Both the position numbers and the translations under genes were made by a program. Of a DNA stretch of 22,420 nucleotides, positions 5,928 through 15,458 are shown in pieces. A model generated the notes under the pieces. That model saw only the letters and a list, made by a program, of their open reading frames with translations, had not been told where the DNA came from and made no database searches. The stretch lies in the NCBI GenBank assembly GCA_002353885.1, contig DEKO01000065.1, positions 9,525 to 31,944 on the forward strand. The letters run 5' to 3'. Each line of letters starts with the position of its first letter. Within the stretch, counting starts at the first letter, position 1. Source of the DNA: Porphyromonadaceae bacterium UBA2720 (GTDB lineage: Bacteria; Bacteroidota; Bacteroidia; Bacteroidales; Muribaculaceae).

Positions 5928-7337
5928 CTAGTCGTCGTTGGTGAAGAGGGGGTCTTCGGGGACGAGCATGAGAGGTTTCTGTTGGGCGGCCTTGAGGATG
6001 TTCTGGGGGACGTACTTCTTGTCGACGACGAGGCGGAACATGTACTCGTTGAACCAGTCGTTGGTCATGATGTTGTAGCCCTTGTGGCAGCTCTCGGTGC
6101 CCCACGAGTTCTCGACCTTCCACTTGATGGGCTTTCCGGCGGCGTCGAGGTCGACGGCAGTGAGGGTCATTGCGTGGGTCGAGCCGCTGTCGAAGGTGGC
6201 GATGCGGTCGGCCTTGTTCATGCCGAATGTGGTGCCCAGCAGGGAGGCATAGTCGAAGTTGTCGAGCGCGTTAAGTCCCACCTTGCGGTCGAGCTGCACA
6301 CCCACGTCGTAGCTCGAGTAGAGCTTGGTGCCGTCCTTGAGCGACGCGATGGCCATCTGCGCGATGTCCTCCATGGGCAGGTTGATGTAGCACCAGTTGT
6401 GTCCGTCATAGGTGTGGCGGTCCCAGTCGATCTCATAGGTCTTGTAGTAGGGGCGGCGCGGGTCGTTCATAGCCATGATGAATGTGCCGTTGATGGGACC
6501 ACTGCCCACGGTCTCGCGGTAGAACTCGAGCGGTGTGTAGGTGCGCGGCTCGGTGACTGTCTTTCCGTCCTTGTTCTTGAAAGCATAAGTGAACTGCTTG
6601 ACGGGCTCGCCCAGTGTGAGCACAAGCATCTGATAGATGGTAGCGAGCTGCTCGGTCTTGCGTGCCTTGATGGCAGCGGCGCTCTTCTTGTCGGCTACCA
6701 TCTTGCGAAGCTCCAGTCCGAACTCGCGCAGCTTGCTCGACAGGAGTTTGCGCAGCTGTGCTGTGCGCTCGGCACTGTAGGTCTCGGGCTGTGCCTCCAT
6801 GGGCACCAGGCCATATTTCTCGGCCAGGTCGGCCGCGCCGCAGAATGTGCCACCGTCGTTGATGGGATGGTGGAAGAAGAACTGCACGCGCGGGTCGTCG
6901 ATGGGCTTGTCGGCACAGTCGATGACACCCTGCAGCATCAGGTTGGCCTTCTCGAGCTGGTCGTAGAAGAAGGTGTAGTCATGCGAGAACTCAACACGCA
7001 ACGTGTCGTTGTGGCGCTTGGCAAAGTTGGCGCGGAACACGTTAAAGCTCGAGAACATCCAGCAGCGACCCGACTGCCGCTGGTTGTGTATGCTCTGTTT
7101 GGGAGTCTCGATGCTGAAGTGGTCGTCGGTGATGGTTGTGTTGCGATAGTTGCGCGCCAGATCTTCGAGCGAATTGGAGGCAATAGCTCCAGCCAGTGCC
7201 CGGTTGGCGGGTGTGGTTTTCTGCTCAATCTGGCGGAGCATGGCGTTGTCGATGCCGCCTCCGGCAGTGTTCTGCGCCAATGCCGTGCCTGCAGTCACGA
7301 GCGCCACAGCCAGCGCGATGTTTCTCATTTGCTTCAT
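5928..7337 (-). CDS. Secreted C1-family aminopeptidase (bleomycin hydrolase type)
   Basis: A 469-aa cysteine peptidase. The start at 7337 gives a standard signal peptide (M-K-Q-M-R-N-I, hydrophobic core, cleavage near A-L-A-Q at 19-22); an upstream in-frame ATG at 7379 would add 14 residues before it. Catalytic residues are visible: C92 in Q-R-Q-S-G-R-C-W-M-F, H388 in S-T-H-A-M-T and N410 in V-E-N-S-W-G. The oxyanion Gln is probably Q87. By family knowledge these enzymes remove N-terminal residues from peptides. The signal peptide suggests a periplasmic or surface role, unlike cytoplasmic PepC. It lies 129 bp downstream of tamL on the same strand. No clear promoter was seen in that gap, so it may be read through from tamBL. 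Confidence 0.92.
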   Translation of the reverse strand: MKQMRNIALAVALVTAGTALAQNTAGGGIDNAMLRQIEQKTTPANRALAGAIASNSLEDLARNYRNTTITDDHFSIETPKQSIHNQRQSGRCWMFSSFNVFRANFAKRHNDTLRVEFSHDYTFFYDQLEKANLMLQGVIDCADKPIDDPRVQFFFHHPINDGGTFCGAADLAEKYGLVPMEAQPETYSAERTAQLRKLLSSKLREFGLELRKMVADKKSAAAIKARKTEQLATIYQMLVLTLGEPVKQFTYAFKNKDGKTVTEPRTYTPLEFYRETVGSGPINGTFIMAMNDPRRPYYKTYEIDWDRHTYDGHNWCYINLPMEDIAQMAIASLKDGTKLYSSYDVGVQLDRKVGLNALDNFDYASLLGTTFGMNKADRIATFDSGSTHAMTLTAVDLDAAGKPIKWKVENSWGTESCHKGYNIMTNDWFNEYMFRLVVDKKYVPQNILKAAQQKPLMLVPEDPLFTNDD

Positions 7338-7450
7338 TGTTATAAGTTTTTTTGTGGTTAATAAAAAATGTACATTCATTAATTGCTACTTATCGCCCCA
7401 TGAGGGTGTGTCAAAATGAATTGCCAGACAATTTCACATTGTAGCGACTA

Positions 7451-7466
7451 TTAAGCATTGTGCATT
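7451..7466. repeat. GCATTGTGCATT-type short repeat
   Basis: TTAAGCATTGTGCATT lies directly after the stop of the minus-strand tamL gene. Related runs (AATGCACAATGCA and variants) occur at 9761-9793 and 17873-17892, always at gene ends or starts of minus-strand genes. This suggests a small dispersed repeat of unknown role. Confidence 0.4.
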
Positions 7467-9767
7467 CTAGAAGGGGTAGCCGATGGCCAGGTGGAAGGCG
7501 AGGCCGTCCTTGAAGCGCGGAATGTTGTACCAGCCCCGGTTGGTGGTCTCGTAGGGCAGATGGAGCCCGATGCCCAGGTCGGCACGCACCACCAGCATCT
7601 CCATGTCGAAGCGCAGTCCGATGCCGGTGCCCACGGCCAGCTCCTTGAAGAAGTTTTTGATTTTGCCACCGGGACGCCACTCGCGGTCATAGTCGTCGAG
7701 GGTGAGTAGCCAGATGTTGCCGGCATCGACAAACACCGCACCATTGAAGTATCCGATGATGGGGAATCGGTATTCCCAGTTGGTCTCGAACTTGAAGGTA
7801 CCGGTCTGGTCGTAATAGGAATAAACATCACGATACTCGGGGTGGTAGCTGCCGGGACCTATGCTTCGCACGGCAAAAGCCCTGACTGAGTTGGCACCAC
7901 CGATGTAGAACTGCTCGCGGAAGGGCACCTCGAGTGAGTCGCGCGTGGAATAGGCCGCCCCGACATAGACCCGCCCCACGAGGCTGGACTTGGGTGCGAA
8001 GCTGTGCTTCCACACGAGCTGTGTCTCGGCCTTGAGGAACTGCGAGAATGGTGTGCCCAGCAGTTCTTTCTTCTTGCTGCCACACAAGCTCCAAATGCCC
8101 GAGAAGATGTGCCCAGCCTCGGTGACTGTCGACCGCCAGACGATGTGGTCGCGCCCGAAGGTGTTCTCGTAGGTATAGGAATACTGCATCTGCGGGATGA
8201 ACACGTCATGAAAACTCATGGCGATGGCGGGATTCTGCAGCATGACCGAGTCGAACTGGGTGGTATTGCTCAGTAGCTTGTGATAGGTGAGCTTGAATGG
8301 AGTGAGCTCGTTGAGCGAGTGCTTGTTGGCATGCCACTCCCAAGTGAATGACCCTCCCAACTGCAGCATCTTGAAGTAGTTGGGGCGATTCATGATGCTG
8401 GCATTGAGCCCGAAGCGCGTCCAATTGAGGTAGCGGCGGCTGCGGTCGACAAATCGCGGCGCCAGCAGCCGTGGCAGTGCAAGCGAGAGGTCAAGTCCAA
8501 ACTCATAAGAGTTGAACTCGCTGTTCTTGTAGCTGCTGCCTTTTCCGGTCTGCCACTCGTAGGCTCCCTTGAGCTTGGCCGAGAATCTCTCTCCACCACC
8601 AAATGCGTTGATGTGTGTCAGCCCCAATTCCAGTCCCGGTCCCAGGTAGGAGTTGCTCTTGCTGATGCCCTGTACCTCGAGCTTGACCTCCCAGGGCTTG
8701 TCGAGTGTGCAGAAGACGCCCAGGTCGAGCATGCCGTCACCGCCGGGCAGGACGGTGTCGCGTGGGGTGACCTGCATGTCGATGTTGCTGAAGATTCCCA
8801 AGCGCGACAGAGCCATCTGGGTGATGTCCATGCTGCCCACGCGGAACGGCCGCCCCTTGCGGGCCATGATGTTAGACGGCACAACGCGGTCGCGGATGCG
8901 CACGGGCGACATCTTGATGAGCGTGCAATTGCGAGCCTGCACGGTGTCGGGCACTCCCCCACCCGCATTGGGCTGCACGACGGCGGTGATGTCGCCAGTG
9001 ACATAGCGCTGCTCGGCCATGTTGGGTATGTCGCCCGACTCGACCAGCTGCAAGTGAATGATGCCCTTCTGCTGCACACTGTCGGCCAGATACTGCAGAT
9101 ATTCGGGCCGATAATAGTAGTAACCCCTGTTGCGCAGCTGGTTGGTGATGTCGATGCGCACCTCGTTGAGCGAGTCCAGGCAATAGCGGCTGCCTGTCTT
9201 GAGATATGGGTTGGCCATGGCCAGCGAGTCGATGAGGTGGTCCAGGTCGCTCCGTTCCTCTAGATATTTCACTTCACCTATTCTATATGGTTGCTGTACA
9301 TAGACATCATAGGCGATTTTTGCCTTCTTGGGGTCTTTGCCCTGCACCAGGTCGTAGGTTGCACTGGAGGTGAAATAACCGTTGTTGCGCAGCAGGGTGT
9401 TGATCATGTCGACGCGTGTTTCGGGCTTGACACGACTGATGAGCACCGGTTTGGACACCAGATGCTTATAGAGCCACCCTTTGAGCCCCTTGCTGTCGGG
9501 GTCCCAGTTATTGTAGACCCATAGCCCGATGGGAAATGGCGTGCGATAGTATGGCGAGTAGAGCGGGTTATTGGGCTTGACGTTGATGGCCGAGAATATC
9601 TGATCCTTGACCGCGACATCAAGTTTGACGCTGTCTTGGTGATACTCGAGTTTCTTGACACCGGTGTATAGGACCTCGCCCTCGGCCAGCCGCTTGGTGG
9701 TCGAACATGAGGATGCCAGCAGTGCCACGACTGCAACCAAGAGGATTATGTATCTATAGTAATGCAT
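7467..9767 (-). CDS. tamL: TamL, BamA/TamA-like outer-membrane lipoprotein
   Basis: A 766-aa Omp85-family protein. The start ATG at 9767 gives a lipoprotein signal with lipobox L-A-S-S-C and Cys21 as the lipid-modified residue; a TTG three codons upstream is less likely. POTRA-like repeats occupy roughly the first half. The C-terminal part has the aromatic, alternating pattern of a BamA-type beta barrel, ending in a typical terminal strand (H-L-A-I-G-Y-P-F). By family knowledge TamL works with the inner-membrane-anchored TamB in outer-membrane assembly. It starts 35 bp after the tamB stop on the same strand, which fits an operon. Its start codon sits inside a GCATTATGCATT-like repeat. Confidence 0.92.
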   Translation of the reverse strand: MHYYRYIILLVAVVALLASSCSTTKRLAEGEVLYTGVKKLEYHQDSVKLDVAVKDQIFSAINVKPNNPLYSPYYRTPFPIGLWVYNNWDPDSKGLKGWLYKHLVSKPVLISRVKPETRVDMINTLLRNNGYFTSSATYDLVQGKDPKKAKIAYDVYVQQPYRIGEVKYLEERSDLDHLIDSLAMANPYLKTGSRYCLDSLNEVRIDITNQLRNRGYYYYRPEYLQYLADSVQQKGIIHLQLVESGDIPNMAEQRYVTGDITAVVQPNAGGGVPDTVQARNCTLIKMSPVRIRDRVVPSNIMARKGRPFRVGSMDITQMALSRLGIFSNIDMQVTPRDTVLPGGDGMLDLGVFCTLDKPWEVKLEVQGISKSNSYLGPGLELGLTHINAFGGGERFSAKLKGAYEWQTGKGSSYKNSEFNSYEFGLDLSLALPRLLAPRFVDRSRRYLNWTRFGLNASIMNRPNYFKMLQLGGSFTWEWHANKHSLNELTPFKLTYHKLLSNTTQFDSVMLQNPAIAMSFHDVFIPQMQYSYTYENTFGRDHIVWRSTVTEAGHIFSGIWSLCGSKKKELLGTPFSQFLKAETQLVWKHSFAPKSSLVGRVYVGAAYSTRDSLEVPFREQFYIGGANSVRAFAVRSIGPGSYHPEYRDVYSYYDQTGTFKFETNWEYRFPIIGYFNGAVFVDAGNIWLLTLDDYDREWRPGGKIKNFFKELAVGTGIGLRFDMEMLVVRADLGIGLHLPYETTNRGWYNIPRFKDGLAFHLAIGYPF

Positions 9768-9793
9768 AATGCACAAGCTGAATGCACAATTAA
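9761..9793. repeat. AATGCACAA repeat at the tamB-tamL junction
   Basis: AATGCATAATGCACAA (9761-9776) is followed by AATGCACAATTAA (9781-9793). It fills most of the 35-bp gap between tamB and tamL and overlaps the tamL start codon. It is the same family as the runs at 7451-7466 and 17873-17892. Confidence 0.4.
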
Positions 9794-9802
9794 AAGAATC
9801 AT

Positions 9803-12800
9803 TTATTGATGCGCGGCAGAGTCGGCAGATGTGGCTGATGTGTCGCGTGGCTGTGTGACGGTCTTGCTCATTGACTTGCGGAAGAGGTCATCGATTGAGT
9901 TGAGTTTGTGCTTCATGACAAAACCCACCCCCGTCTTGGTGACCCGTCCCTCGAGCATGCTCTCGTATCCCGTGTGGCGGAAGGCGCGCACATAGCGACT
10001 CCCCGCATCGTTGAGCATATACTCCAGCGAGATGTCGCTGATGAGATTCTGCGAGAAATTCTGTTCGGCCGACGCCTCGGTGCTGTACTCACCTCCGACC
10101 GCAATTTTAAATCGGTCGTTGAACAGATTCTTGGCCAGACGGTAGCTGTAGCTAGTCTCAGTTCCGCCAGTGCGCCTACCTTCAAACTGGTTGATGCCGA
10201 AAGAGATGTCCAGCCCTGGAACAGCTTTTCCAGCCCAGGTATTGAGTTGTGACTGCAAGAACTGCAGCAGTGCCCCACTAGCCGAGACGCTGCTCAAGTT
10301 GCCCAACGCACCTGCCGTGTTGCTTCCCGAGTATGTGCCATAGAGCAGCAGATTGATTGCCGTCTGGCTGCGCTGTACATCGCTCATGGATTGCAACTCG
10401 TTCTGGACAGTCATGTCGTTCTCGGCCTCGAGATCAAAGTCCAGCTTCATGTTGCTGAGCGTGCCTCCCAGTCGGGCCGTGACGATGAAGTCGACCAGAC
10501 GCCCCTTGCCATCATCGCCGGTGACACTGGCCCTATCCTTCTCGGTTGCCGTGAGATTGAGCTGCGGGTTGAGCATGTCGCCGCTCCATTGTATGGTGCT
10601 TCCGCTGGCAATGTCAAAGTTCTTTTGCGAGACAATGGGTGGTGTGTAACGCACATTGCCGCTCTCGATGGTGTAGGTGCCATTGAGACGGTCCTTTCCT
10701 GTGAAGTCAATAGAATACTTGAGCAACCCACTGCCATCGACAATTGCGCGATTCTTGCCATCTTCAGACAAGTACACCCCAATTTTGGCACCTTGATTGA
10801 CATTGATGTTGGCCGTAACCGAGCTAGAGGTCTTGGCCGCAGCAGTCTTGATAATGGTCTCATCGGCAACTGAGTCTTTCATGTTGATGAACGTGACCAT
10901 GTTTTCGTCCACCTTGTTGCCCAGTTCGGTGACCTCGTCCTGCATGACGTAGGTGATGTTGCTGGTGGGCAGCAAGGTGACATCGGCGCGTGTGACGGTG
11001 TTGCCTCCACTACTGCGCACCGTGCCGTCAATGTCAACAAATGCCTTGCCGAAGACTTGACTCCATGGTTTCTGCTCGGTGCCGATAACCTGCACGTTGT
11101 CACCATGCATGCGCAGGTTGATGCCCATGTTGTCAAGGTCGCGGAAGTCAACATCGCCATTGATGACCACCGGGTTGTCGTTCAATCCATAGAGACGCAT
11201 GTCGTTGAGTGTGATGTAGCTGTCATCCACCACGATGCTGTCATTGCCTAGGCGCAACTCTGCACCATAACGCGGCAGTGTGACATAGGCCGAGTCACCG
11301 GCAACCTTGCCGCGAAGCACGGGTTTGTCACCGGTTCCGCGCAAGGTGAGGTTGCCATTGGCATAGCCTTTGAGATGCACCATGCCATCACCGGGCAGGA
11401 ACGGGTCGGCCTTGCCTAGCGGGAAGCGTTCCAGCTTGATGTTGAGGTTGAGCGGAGACTGTGCCGTGCTGTCATTGAGCGAGCCGTAAGCCACAGCCAC
11501 CTTGCCACCATCAATGAGCATCTCGGCACCCAGGTGAGTGCTCGCCGTCTCAGGATCGACATTAAATCGAGTATTGAGCTTGACATCACCCTCATTGTGG
11601 CCCAGATAGACAAAGTCCTTGATGTCGACAGCTCCTTCTCCCTCGATGTTCTTGCCATCAAATGCCAGGTCAAGGTCAGCATTGAGGCTACCCTTGGTGT
11701 CCTTGAGCGACGGGACGAGTTGTGTCCACTCCTCAATCTTGAGATTGTCGATGTCGAGCTTGATATCCTCGGTAGTCGCTCCAGGTTGTCTGTTGGTGAC
11801 AAGTTTAATTCCACTATCGCCGCTGTGCAGGTCTAAATTGGCGTCAAACATGCGGTTATGATAGTTATAGTTGACAAAGTTGCCTTCGTTGACCGTCCAT
11901 TTGCGGTATCCAATGATGGGATCGCCGGGGAAGAAGCGCGCATTGATGACGGTGTCGGTGAGCGTGGCGTTACAGCCCAGTCGGTAGCCAGCCTCCTTCT
12001 TGATGTTCTGCTGCCGCAGGAGGAAGTCGACCGTCGACCCCTTGATGCCGCCCTCGACTGTGACTTGTGCCATGTCGTCCCAAGTGCCACGTCGGTTGCC
12101 CATGTGTGCCTTGAAGGCCAGGTACTTGCCATCGAGTTCATTGGCATGCAGTGTCAAGGTGTCGACATTGCGCTCGCCCACGGTGAGTCCTTGAGCCTTG
12201 CCGTCGAGATAGAAGGTCGAGTCGTTGGTCATGTCGAGTTTGACACTGCGGAAGTCGATGTCGAAGTTCTGCAAGTAGCGCTGCACCACACCATCGGGCC
12301 CCATGTCGACACTCATGTCAAAGTGCGGCATCGCCTGCCTGAGCGGGTCGATATCGATGCTGCGGTCCTTCCATTGCTGGTTGCCCACATCGGCCAAATG
12401 GCCCAGGTCCTCGACCAATTGCTCGATGTGGCGGTCACTGGTGAAGCGGATGTGATTGTCCTCGTTGTCCAGTGTGGCACTGGTGCCGCTCTGCGGGTCG
12501 CTCTGCAGTGTGGCATTGGCGTTATCGGCCACCAGGGTTTCGTTGCCCAGTCGCCAGTTGAGGTCGGTCAGGCTGACCTCCGCATCATACTCCTTCTTAT
12601 TGAGGTCGACATCTGCGCTGACGTTGAATCGAGTACTGCCACGGCAGTCACCTTCGCCATCATAATATTTTAGTGCTTTGAGGTCGACGTTGTCGGCCAC
12701 GCCTTGAGCATTGATGACATAGTGGTCGCCACTGATGCGCGCTGTCACATCAGCATCAAGTTTGAGGTCTGGATTGGTTGAAGTGACGTGCCCATCGGCC

Positions 12801-14635
12801 TGTCCATTCTTGAGCGTCAGGTCGGCTCGCAGGCCCTTAATCTGGTTCTTGCCCAAGCGCACGCCGTCCAGGTCAACTTGAGCATTGACTGCGGTGTTGG
12901 GGTTGTTGAAGTCAAAGCCCTTGCCGCTGGCTCGTACGTGGGCCGTGAGCCGGTCGGTGTCGCTGCGTGGCAAAATGGCTCGCACGGGGAAATTGTTGAA
13001 CCGCGCGTCCACGTCATACTCCTCGGTGCGGGTGTTGTAGGAGCCTCGAGCTGCCATGCTTCCGCCCTGTGTGTGCAAGGTGGCATCGGCATTGACCGTG
13101 CCGCGCGAATAGCGCACTTTGCCCTTGAGGTCCATGGGGGGCAGATTGACCTGCTTCTGCAATGCCTTGTCCATCAGTGTGGGTTTGACCCAGTTGATGT
13201 TGTCAAAGCGTCCGTCGATGTCCAGGTCGGCATCCATGCGCTCTGTGTCCATGGGGTTGGTGATGCGGCCCGACACGGTGGCATGAGCATATCGCGGCAT
13301 GTCGAGCGTGAGGTTCTTCATGTTGACCTGCTGGGTGTTGCCACTGACCGAACCCTTGATGGCAATGGGATGTGACGATGGAATGTCCTTGAGTGTCGGG
13401 GCCAACGAGGGCACTGCCTTGGCCACGTCCTGCACAGCAATCTTGCTGTCAGTGGTGACGTTCATGTATCCGTCGTTCTTGCCCTCGAGCATCTTCTGGT
13501 CGATGTGTCCATCGAGGTTGATGTCGCTCATCGGTGTCTTGATGTGCATCTTGTCCAGATCCACACCCAGGTCGTCGACCGTGACAGTGCCATTGCCCTC
13601 AGTGACCTGTAGCCCGCTGCGCTCCTTGGCACGCAACTGCTTGACCGGCACGACGGTGTTGGTGCCGCGGTTATAGAAGTCATTGACCTCGACATCCAGG
13701 TCACTGACTTCGATATAGTTCATGTCCAGGCCCTGAGTTCCCTTGGGCTTAGCGTCGCGCTGGGCATAGACGGCATGTCCGCCGGTGATGCGCAAGCTGT
13801 CGGCCTTGACGGTCCATGGGATGGAGTCGTTGGGATTTTTTGGCAGCGTGTCGGGGGGAATGGGATGTTCGCGACTATACTCCTTGGCAAACTTTTCGCT
13901 GGGATAGACATATCGCACATCGGCACTGTCTAGCTCAAGCGACCGGGCATCGACAGTCTTCTTGCCGGTGTCGACGGCACCACCTTTAAGCACGGCATGG
14001 TCAATGTATGCCTCCATATTGTCAATAGTTGGCAACATGTCCATTTTGTAGTTCACATCGTCAAGGGTGAGTGTGTGAGCTCGGATATGCCAGGGTTCGG
14101 ACTGCGTGGTGTCGGGCTCATGCACCACTTTGTGGGGCAGATAGGACAGCGTCACATCACCACCGCGCAGCGATCCGTCAATGACATTGACCTCGTTGTG
14201 CTTGAGATCGACGCCCACGCCACGGAACTGCGCATGCTGGACCTGAGTGTTAAGCACCATTGACGAGTCCTCAGTGACCATGCGGTAGCGGCCATTGGTG
14301 AGCTGGGCGTCGTCAACCTCGACTCGCTTGTCTAGCAGGGGTTTGAACGCCACATCAGCCGTGACATTCTCGGCTTGGAGCATGGTGTCGCGATTGCTGT
14401 CGATGATGAGCACGTCGTCGACACTGATATCGAGCGGAAACTTGACCAGGATGCGCCCCACCGAGATGTCCATGCCAGTCTTCTCACTGGCCCATCGGCA
14501 GGCGATGTCCTTGACCTTGTTCTGCACCCAGGGGATGTAGAGCGACAAGGGCAACAACACGGCAATGCCGAGCAGACCACCCAGCAGCCAACTTGCTATT
14601 TTCCAGCCCCTATGCCGTTTTTTCTCTTCAGTCAT
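9803..14635 (-). CDS. tamB: TamB, translocation and assembly module inner-membrane protein
   Basis: A 1610-aa AsmA/TamB-like protein. A single membrane anchor lies at about residues 12-34 after a basic N-terminus. A very long periplasmic beta-rich region of repetitive D-L/D-V-x-L segments follows, and the C-terminal about 400 residues carry the TamB (DUF490) domain, with V-T-A-R-L-G-G-T-L-S-N-M and the conserved L-L-L-Y-G-T-Y-S-G segment. Such proteins form a hydrophobic bridge across the periplasm and pair with TamA/TamL. It is longer than E. coli TamB (about 1260 aa), as is usual in Bacteroidetes. The likely promoter is at 14673-14707. tamL follows in the same transcription unit. Confidence 0.94.
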   Translation of the reverse strand: MTEEKKRHRGWKIASWLLGGLLGIAVLLPLSLYIPWVQNKVKDIACRWASEKTGMDISVGRILVKFPLDISVDDVLIIDSNRDTMLQAENVTADVAFKPLLDKRVEVDDAQLTNGRYRMVTEDSSMVLNTQVQHAQFRGVGVDLKHNEVNVIDGSLRGGDVTLSYLPHKVVHEPDTTQSEPWHIRAHTLTLDDVNYKMDMLPTIDNMEAYIDHAVLKGGAVDTGKKTVDARSLELDSADVRYVYPSEKFAKEYSREHPIPPDTLPKNPNDSIPWTVKADSLRITGGHAVYAQRDAKPKGTQGLDMNYIEVSDLDVEVNDFYNRGTNTVVPVKQLRAKERSGLQVTEGNGTVTVDDLGVDLDKMHIKTPMSDINLDGHIDQKMLEGKNDGYMNVTTDSKIAVQDVAKAVPSLAPTLKDIPSSHPIAIKGSVSGNTQQVNMKNLTLDMPRYAHATVSGRITNPMDTERMDADLDIDGRFDNINWVKPTLMDKALQKQVNLPPMDLKGKVRYSRGTVNADATLHTQGGSMAARGSYNTRTEEYDVDARFNNFPVRAILPRSDTDRLTAHVRASGKGFDFNNPNTAVNAQVDLDGVRLGKNQIKGLRADLTLKNGQADGHVTSTNPDLKLDADVTARISGDHYVINAQGVADNVDLKALKYYDGEGDCRGSTRFNVSADVDLNKKEYDAEVSLTDLNWRLGNETLVADNANATLQSDPQSGTSATLDNEDNHIRFTSDRHIEQLVEDLGHLADVGNQQWKDRSIDIDPLRQAMPHFDMSVDMGPDGVVQRYLQNFDIDFRSVKLDMTNDSTFYLDGKAQGLTVGERNVDTLTLHANELDGKYLAFKAHMGNRRGTWDDMAQVTVEGGIKGSTVDFLLRQQNIKKEAGYRLGCNATLTDTVINARFFPGDPIIGYRKWTVNEGNFVNYNYHNRMFDANLDLHSGDSGIKLVTNRQPGATTEDIKLDIDNLKIEEWTQLVPSLKDTKGSLNADLDLAFDGKNIEGEGAVDIKDFVYLGHNEGDVKLNTRFNVDPETASTHLGAEMLIDGGKVAVAYGSLNDSTAQSPLNLNIKLERFPLGKADPFLPGDGMVHLKGYANGNLTLRGTGDKPVLRGKVAGDSAYVTLPRYGAELRLGNDSIVVDDSYITLNDMRLYGLNDNPVVINGDVDFRDLDNMGINLRMHGDNVQVIGTEQKPWSQVFGKAFVDIDGTVRSSGGNTVTRADVTLLPTSNITYVMQDEVTELGNKVDENMVTFINMKDSVADETIIKTAAAKTSSSVTANINVNQGAKIGVYLSEDGKNRAIVDGSGLLKYSIDFTGKDRLNGTYTIESGNVRYTPPIVSQKNFDIASGSTIQWSGDMLNPQLNLTATEKDRASVTGDDGKGRLVDFIVTARLGGTLSNMKLDFDLEAENDMTVQNELQSMSDVQRSQTAINLLLYGTYSGSNTAGALGNLSSVSASGALLQFLQSQLNTWAGKAVPGLDISFGINQFEGRRTGGTETSYSYRLAKNLFNDRFKIAVGGEYSTEASAEQNFSQNLISDISLEYMLNDAGSRYVRAFRHTGYESMLEGRVTKTGVGFVMKHKLNSIDDLFRKSMSKTVTQPRDTSATSADSAAHQ

Positions 14636-14672
14636 TTAGCCAACAACATGCGCACACGCGCATAACAAAGGG

Positions 14673-14707
14673 CAAAAATACGAAGATTTTTCGGATTGCC
14701 GAACAAA
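14673..14707 (-). promoter_or_regulatory. Promoter of tamB-tamL
   Basis: On the minus strand a -7 box TATTTTTG (14673-14680) lies about 38 bp before the tamB start. A TTTG -33 box (14704-14707) is 23 bp further upstream, slightly longer than the usual 19-21 bp. This fits the Bacteroidetes TTTG/TAnnTTTG pattern. Confidence 0.5.
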
Positions 14708-14751
14708 AAACAGCGAAAAAAGCGGTGCAAAGCCGTTTTTCCGCTGTTTTT
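14706..14751. terminator. Rho-independent terminator of the 184-aa exported-protein gene
   Basis: AAAAACAGCG (14706-14715) pairs with CGCTGTTTTT (14742-14751). Inside, AAAAA (14717-14721) pairs with TTTTT (14736-14740) and CGG with CCG around a 7-base loop. T-runs exist on either side. It lies 30 bp downstream of the minus-strand gene ending at 14781 and just before the tamB promoter. Confidence 0.75.
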
Positions 14752-14780
14752 GCTATCATCTAGCACTCATCCGAGGGTCA

Positions 14781-15335
14781 TCAGTCTTCAGTGTCGAGTT
14801 CAAAATCGTCTTCCTCGATGAGGACAAGTTGGCCGTTCTGCCACTCGTAACGGGTGGTCCAGTAGTGGTTGTCGATGCGGAAGGTGCCCAGAATCTGGTT
14901 ATTTTCGGGTTGGAACACGGGATCCATGATTTTGTCAAATTCCTCGACATGCTTAAACTTGTGCTCGTCATTGTCCCAGACATAGCCATCGTAGGTGTAG
15001 CCGCCGAAGCTATTTGTCGGTCCCAGACAAATCATCAGGTCGGACGTGCCGTCAAAGTTGATGTCATCTTCTCGAATTTCGCCGAATCCTTTCCAGTAGA
15101 TAGTGTCAAGCGGTTGTGTGGTACTCACCAGCGTAAATGAGTGGCCCATCTTGTCGGTAACGGTGGTGACGACGCTATCGGCGATGAAACACTGACCGTC
15201 GTCATCGGAGGTGGCACACACGCAGGTCTTGAAGGTATAGTCGTCGCGCTCAGGAACGTATTTTTTGACTTTTGCGGTTGCAGTCGCAGCCATGACAATC
15301 AACATGGCCAGACCAATGAGAATTTTCTTGTCCAT
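14781..15335 (-). CDS. Exported protein, FG-GAP/XAC2610-like
   Basis: A 184-aa protein with a signal peptide (M-D-K-K-I-L-I-G-L-A, hydrophobic core, cleavage near A-T-A). The middle holds D-I-N-F-D-G-T-S-D-L-M-I, a calcium-binding-like D-x-N-x-D-G-x-x-D-L motif typical of FG-GAP/VCBS or XAC2610-related proteins, followed by a Tyr/Trp-rich part. The C-terminus is acidic. The ATG at 15335 was chosen because the upstream extension has no signal-like character and would cross the promoter at 15355-15386. The protein probably resides in the periplasm or on the surface. Function unknown. Confidence 0.75.
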   Translation of the reverse strand: MDKKILIGLAMLIVMAATATAKVKKYVPERDDYTFKTCVCATSDDDGQCFIADSVVTTVTDKMGHSFTLVSTTQPLDTIYWKGFGEIREDDINFDGTSDLMICLGPTNSFGGYTYDGYVWDNDEHKFKHVEEFDKIMDPVFQPENNQILGTFRIDNHYWTTRYEWQNGQLVLIEEDDFELDTED

Positions 15336-15354
15336 AGTTTCCAATATTTTTTTG

Positions 15355-15386
15355 CAAATGTACAAATATTGTGCCAAATGAGCAAG
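15355..15386 (-). promoter_or_regulatory. Promoter of the exported FG-GAP-like protein
   Basis: The minus strand has a TACATTTG -7 box (15355-15362) with CTTG (15383-15386) 20 bp upstream. It lies 20 bp before the start codon at 15335 and back to back with the promoter at 15401-15432. Confidence 0.6.
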
Positions 15387-15400
15387 AAAATGCTTTAGAA

Positions 15401-15432
15401 TTTGTCTTTTTGTGGGGTTTATACTACTTTTG
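15401..15432 (+). promoter_or_regulatory. Promoter of the YihY/BrkB gene
   Basis: TTTG (15401-15404), a 20-bp spacer and TACTTTTG (15425-15432) match the Bacteroidetes consensus exactly. The expected transcription start is around 15437-15440, which argues for translation starting at 15459 or 15468 rather than upstream. Confidence 0.7.
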
Positions 15433-15458
15433 CGGTCATGATTGTCAAACACGAGGCG

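Noticed and set aside
5982..7361. Long plus-strand open frame (459 aa) opposite the aminopeptidase gene
   Set aside because: It lies entirely antisense to a gene with a full catalytic triad and signal peptide. Its Val/Leu/His-rich translation is the typical shadow of a GC-rich coding strand.
7405..7425. GGGTGTGTCAAAATG, resembling an insertion-sequence end
   Set aside because: No inverted partner copy or transposase was found within the window, so an IS remnant cannot be supported.
11858..12673. Plus-strand open frame of 271 aa opposite tamB
   Set aside because: Antisense shadow of tamB with low-complexity Val/Asp/Ile composition and no domain. The same holds for frames at 8613-9263, 17977-18774 and 21216-22046 (plus) and 15840-16649 (minus).
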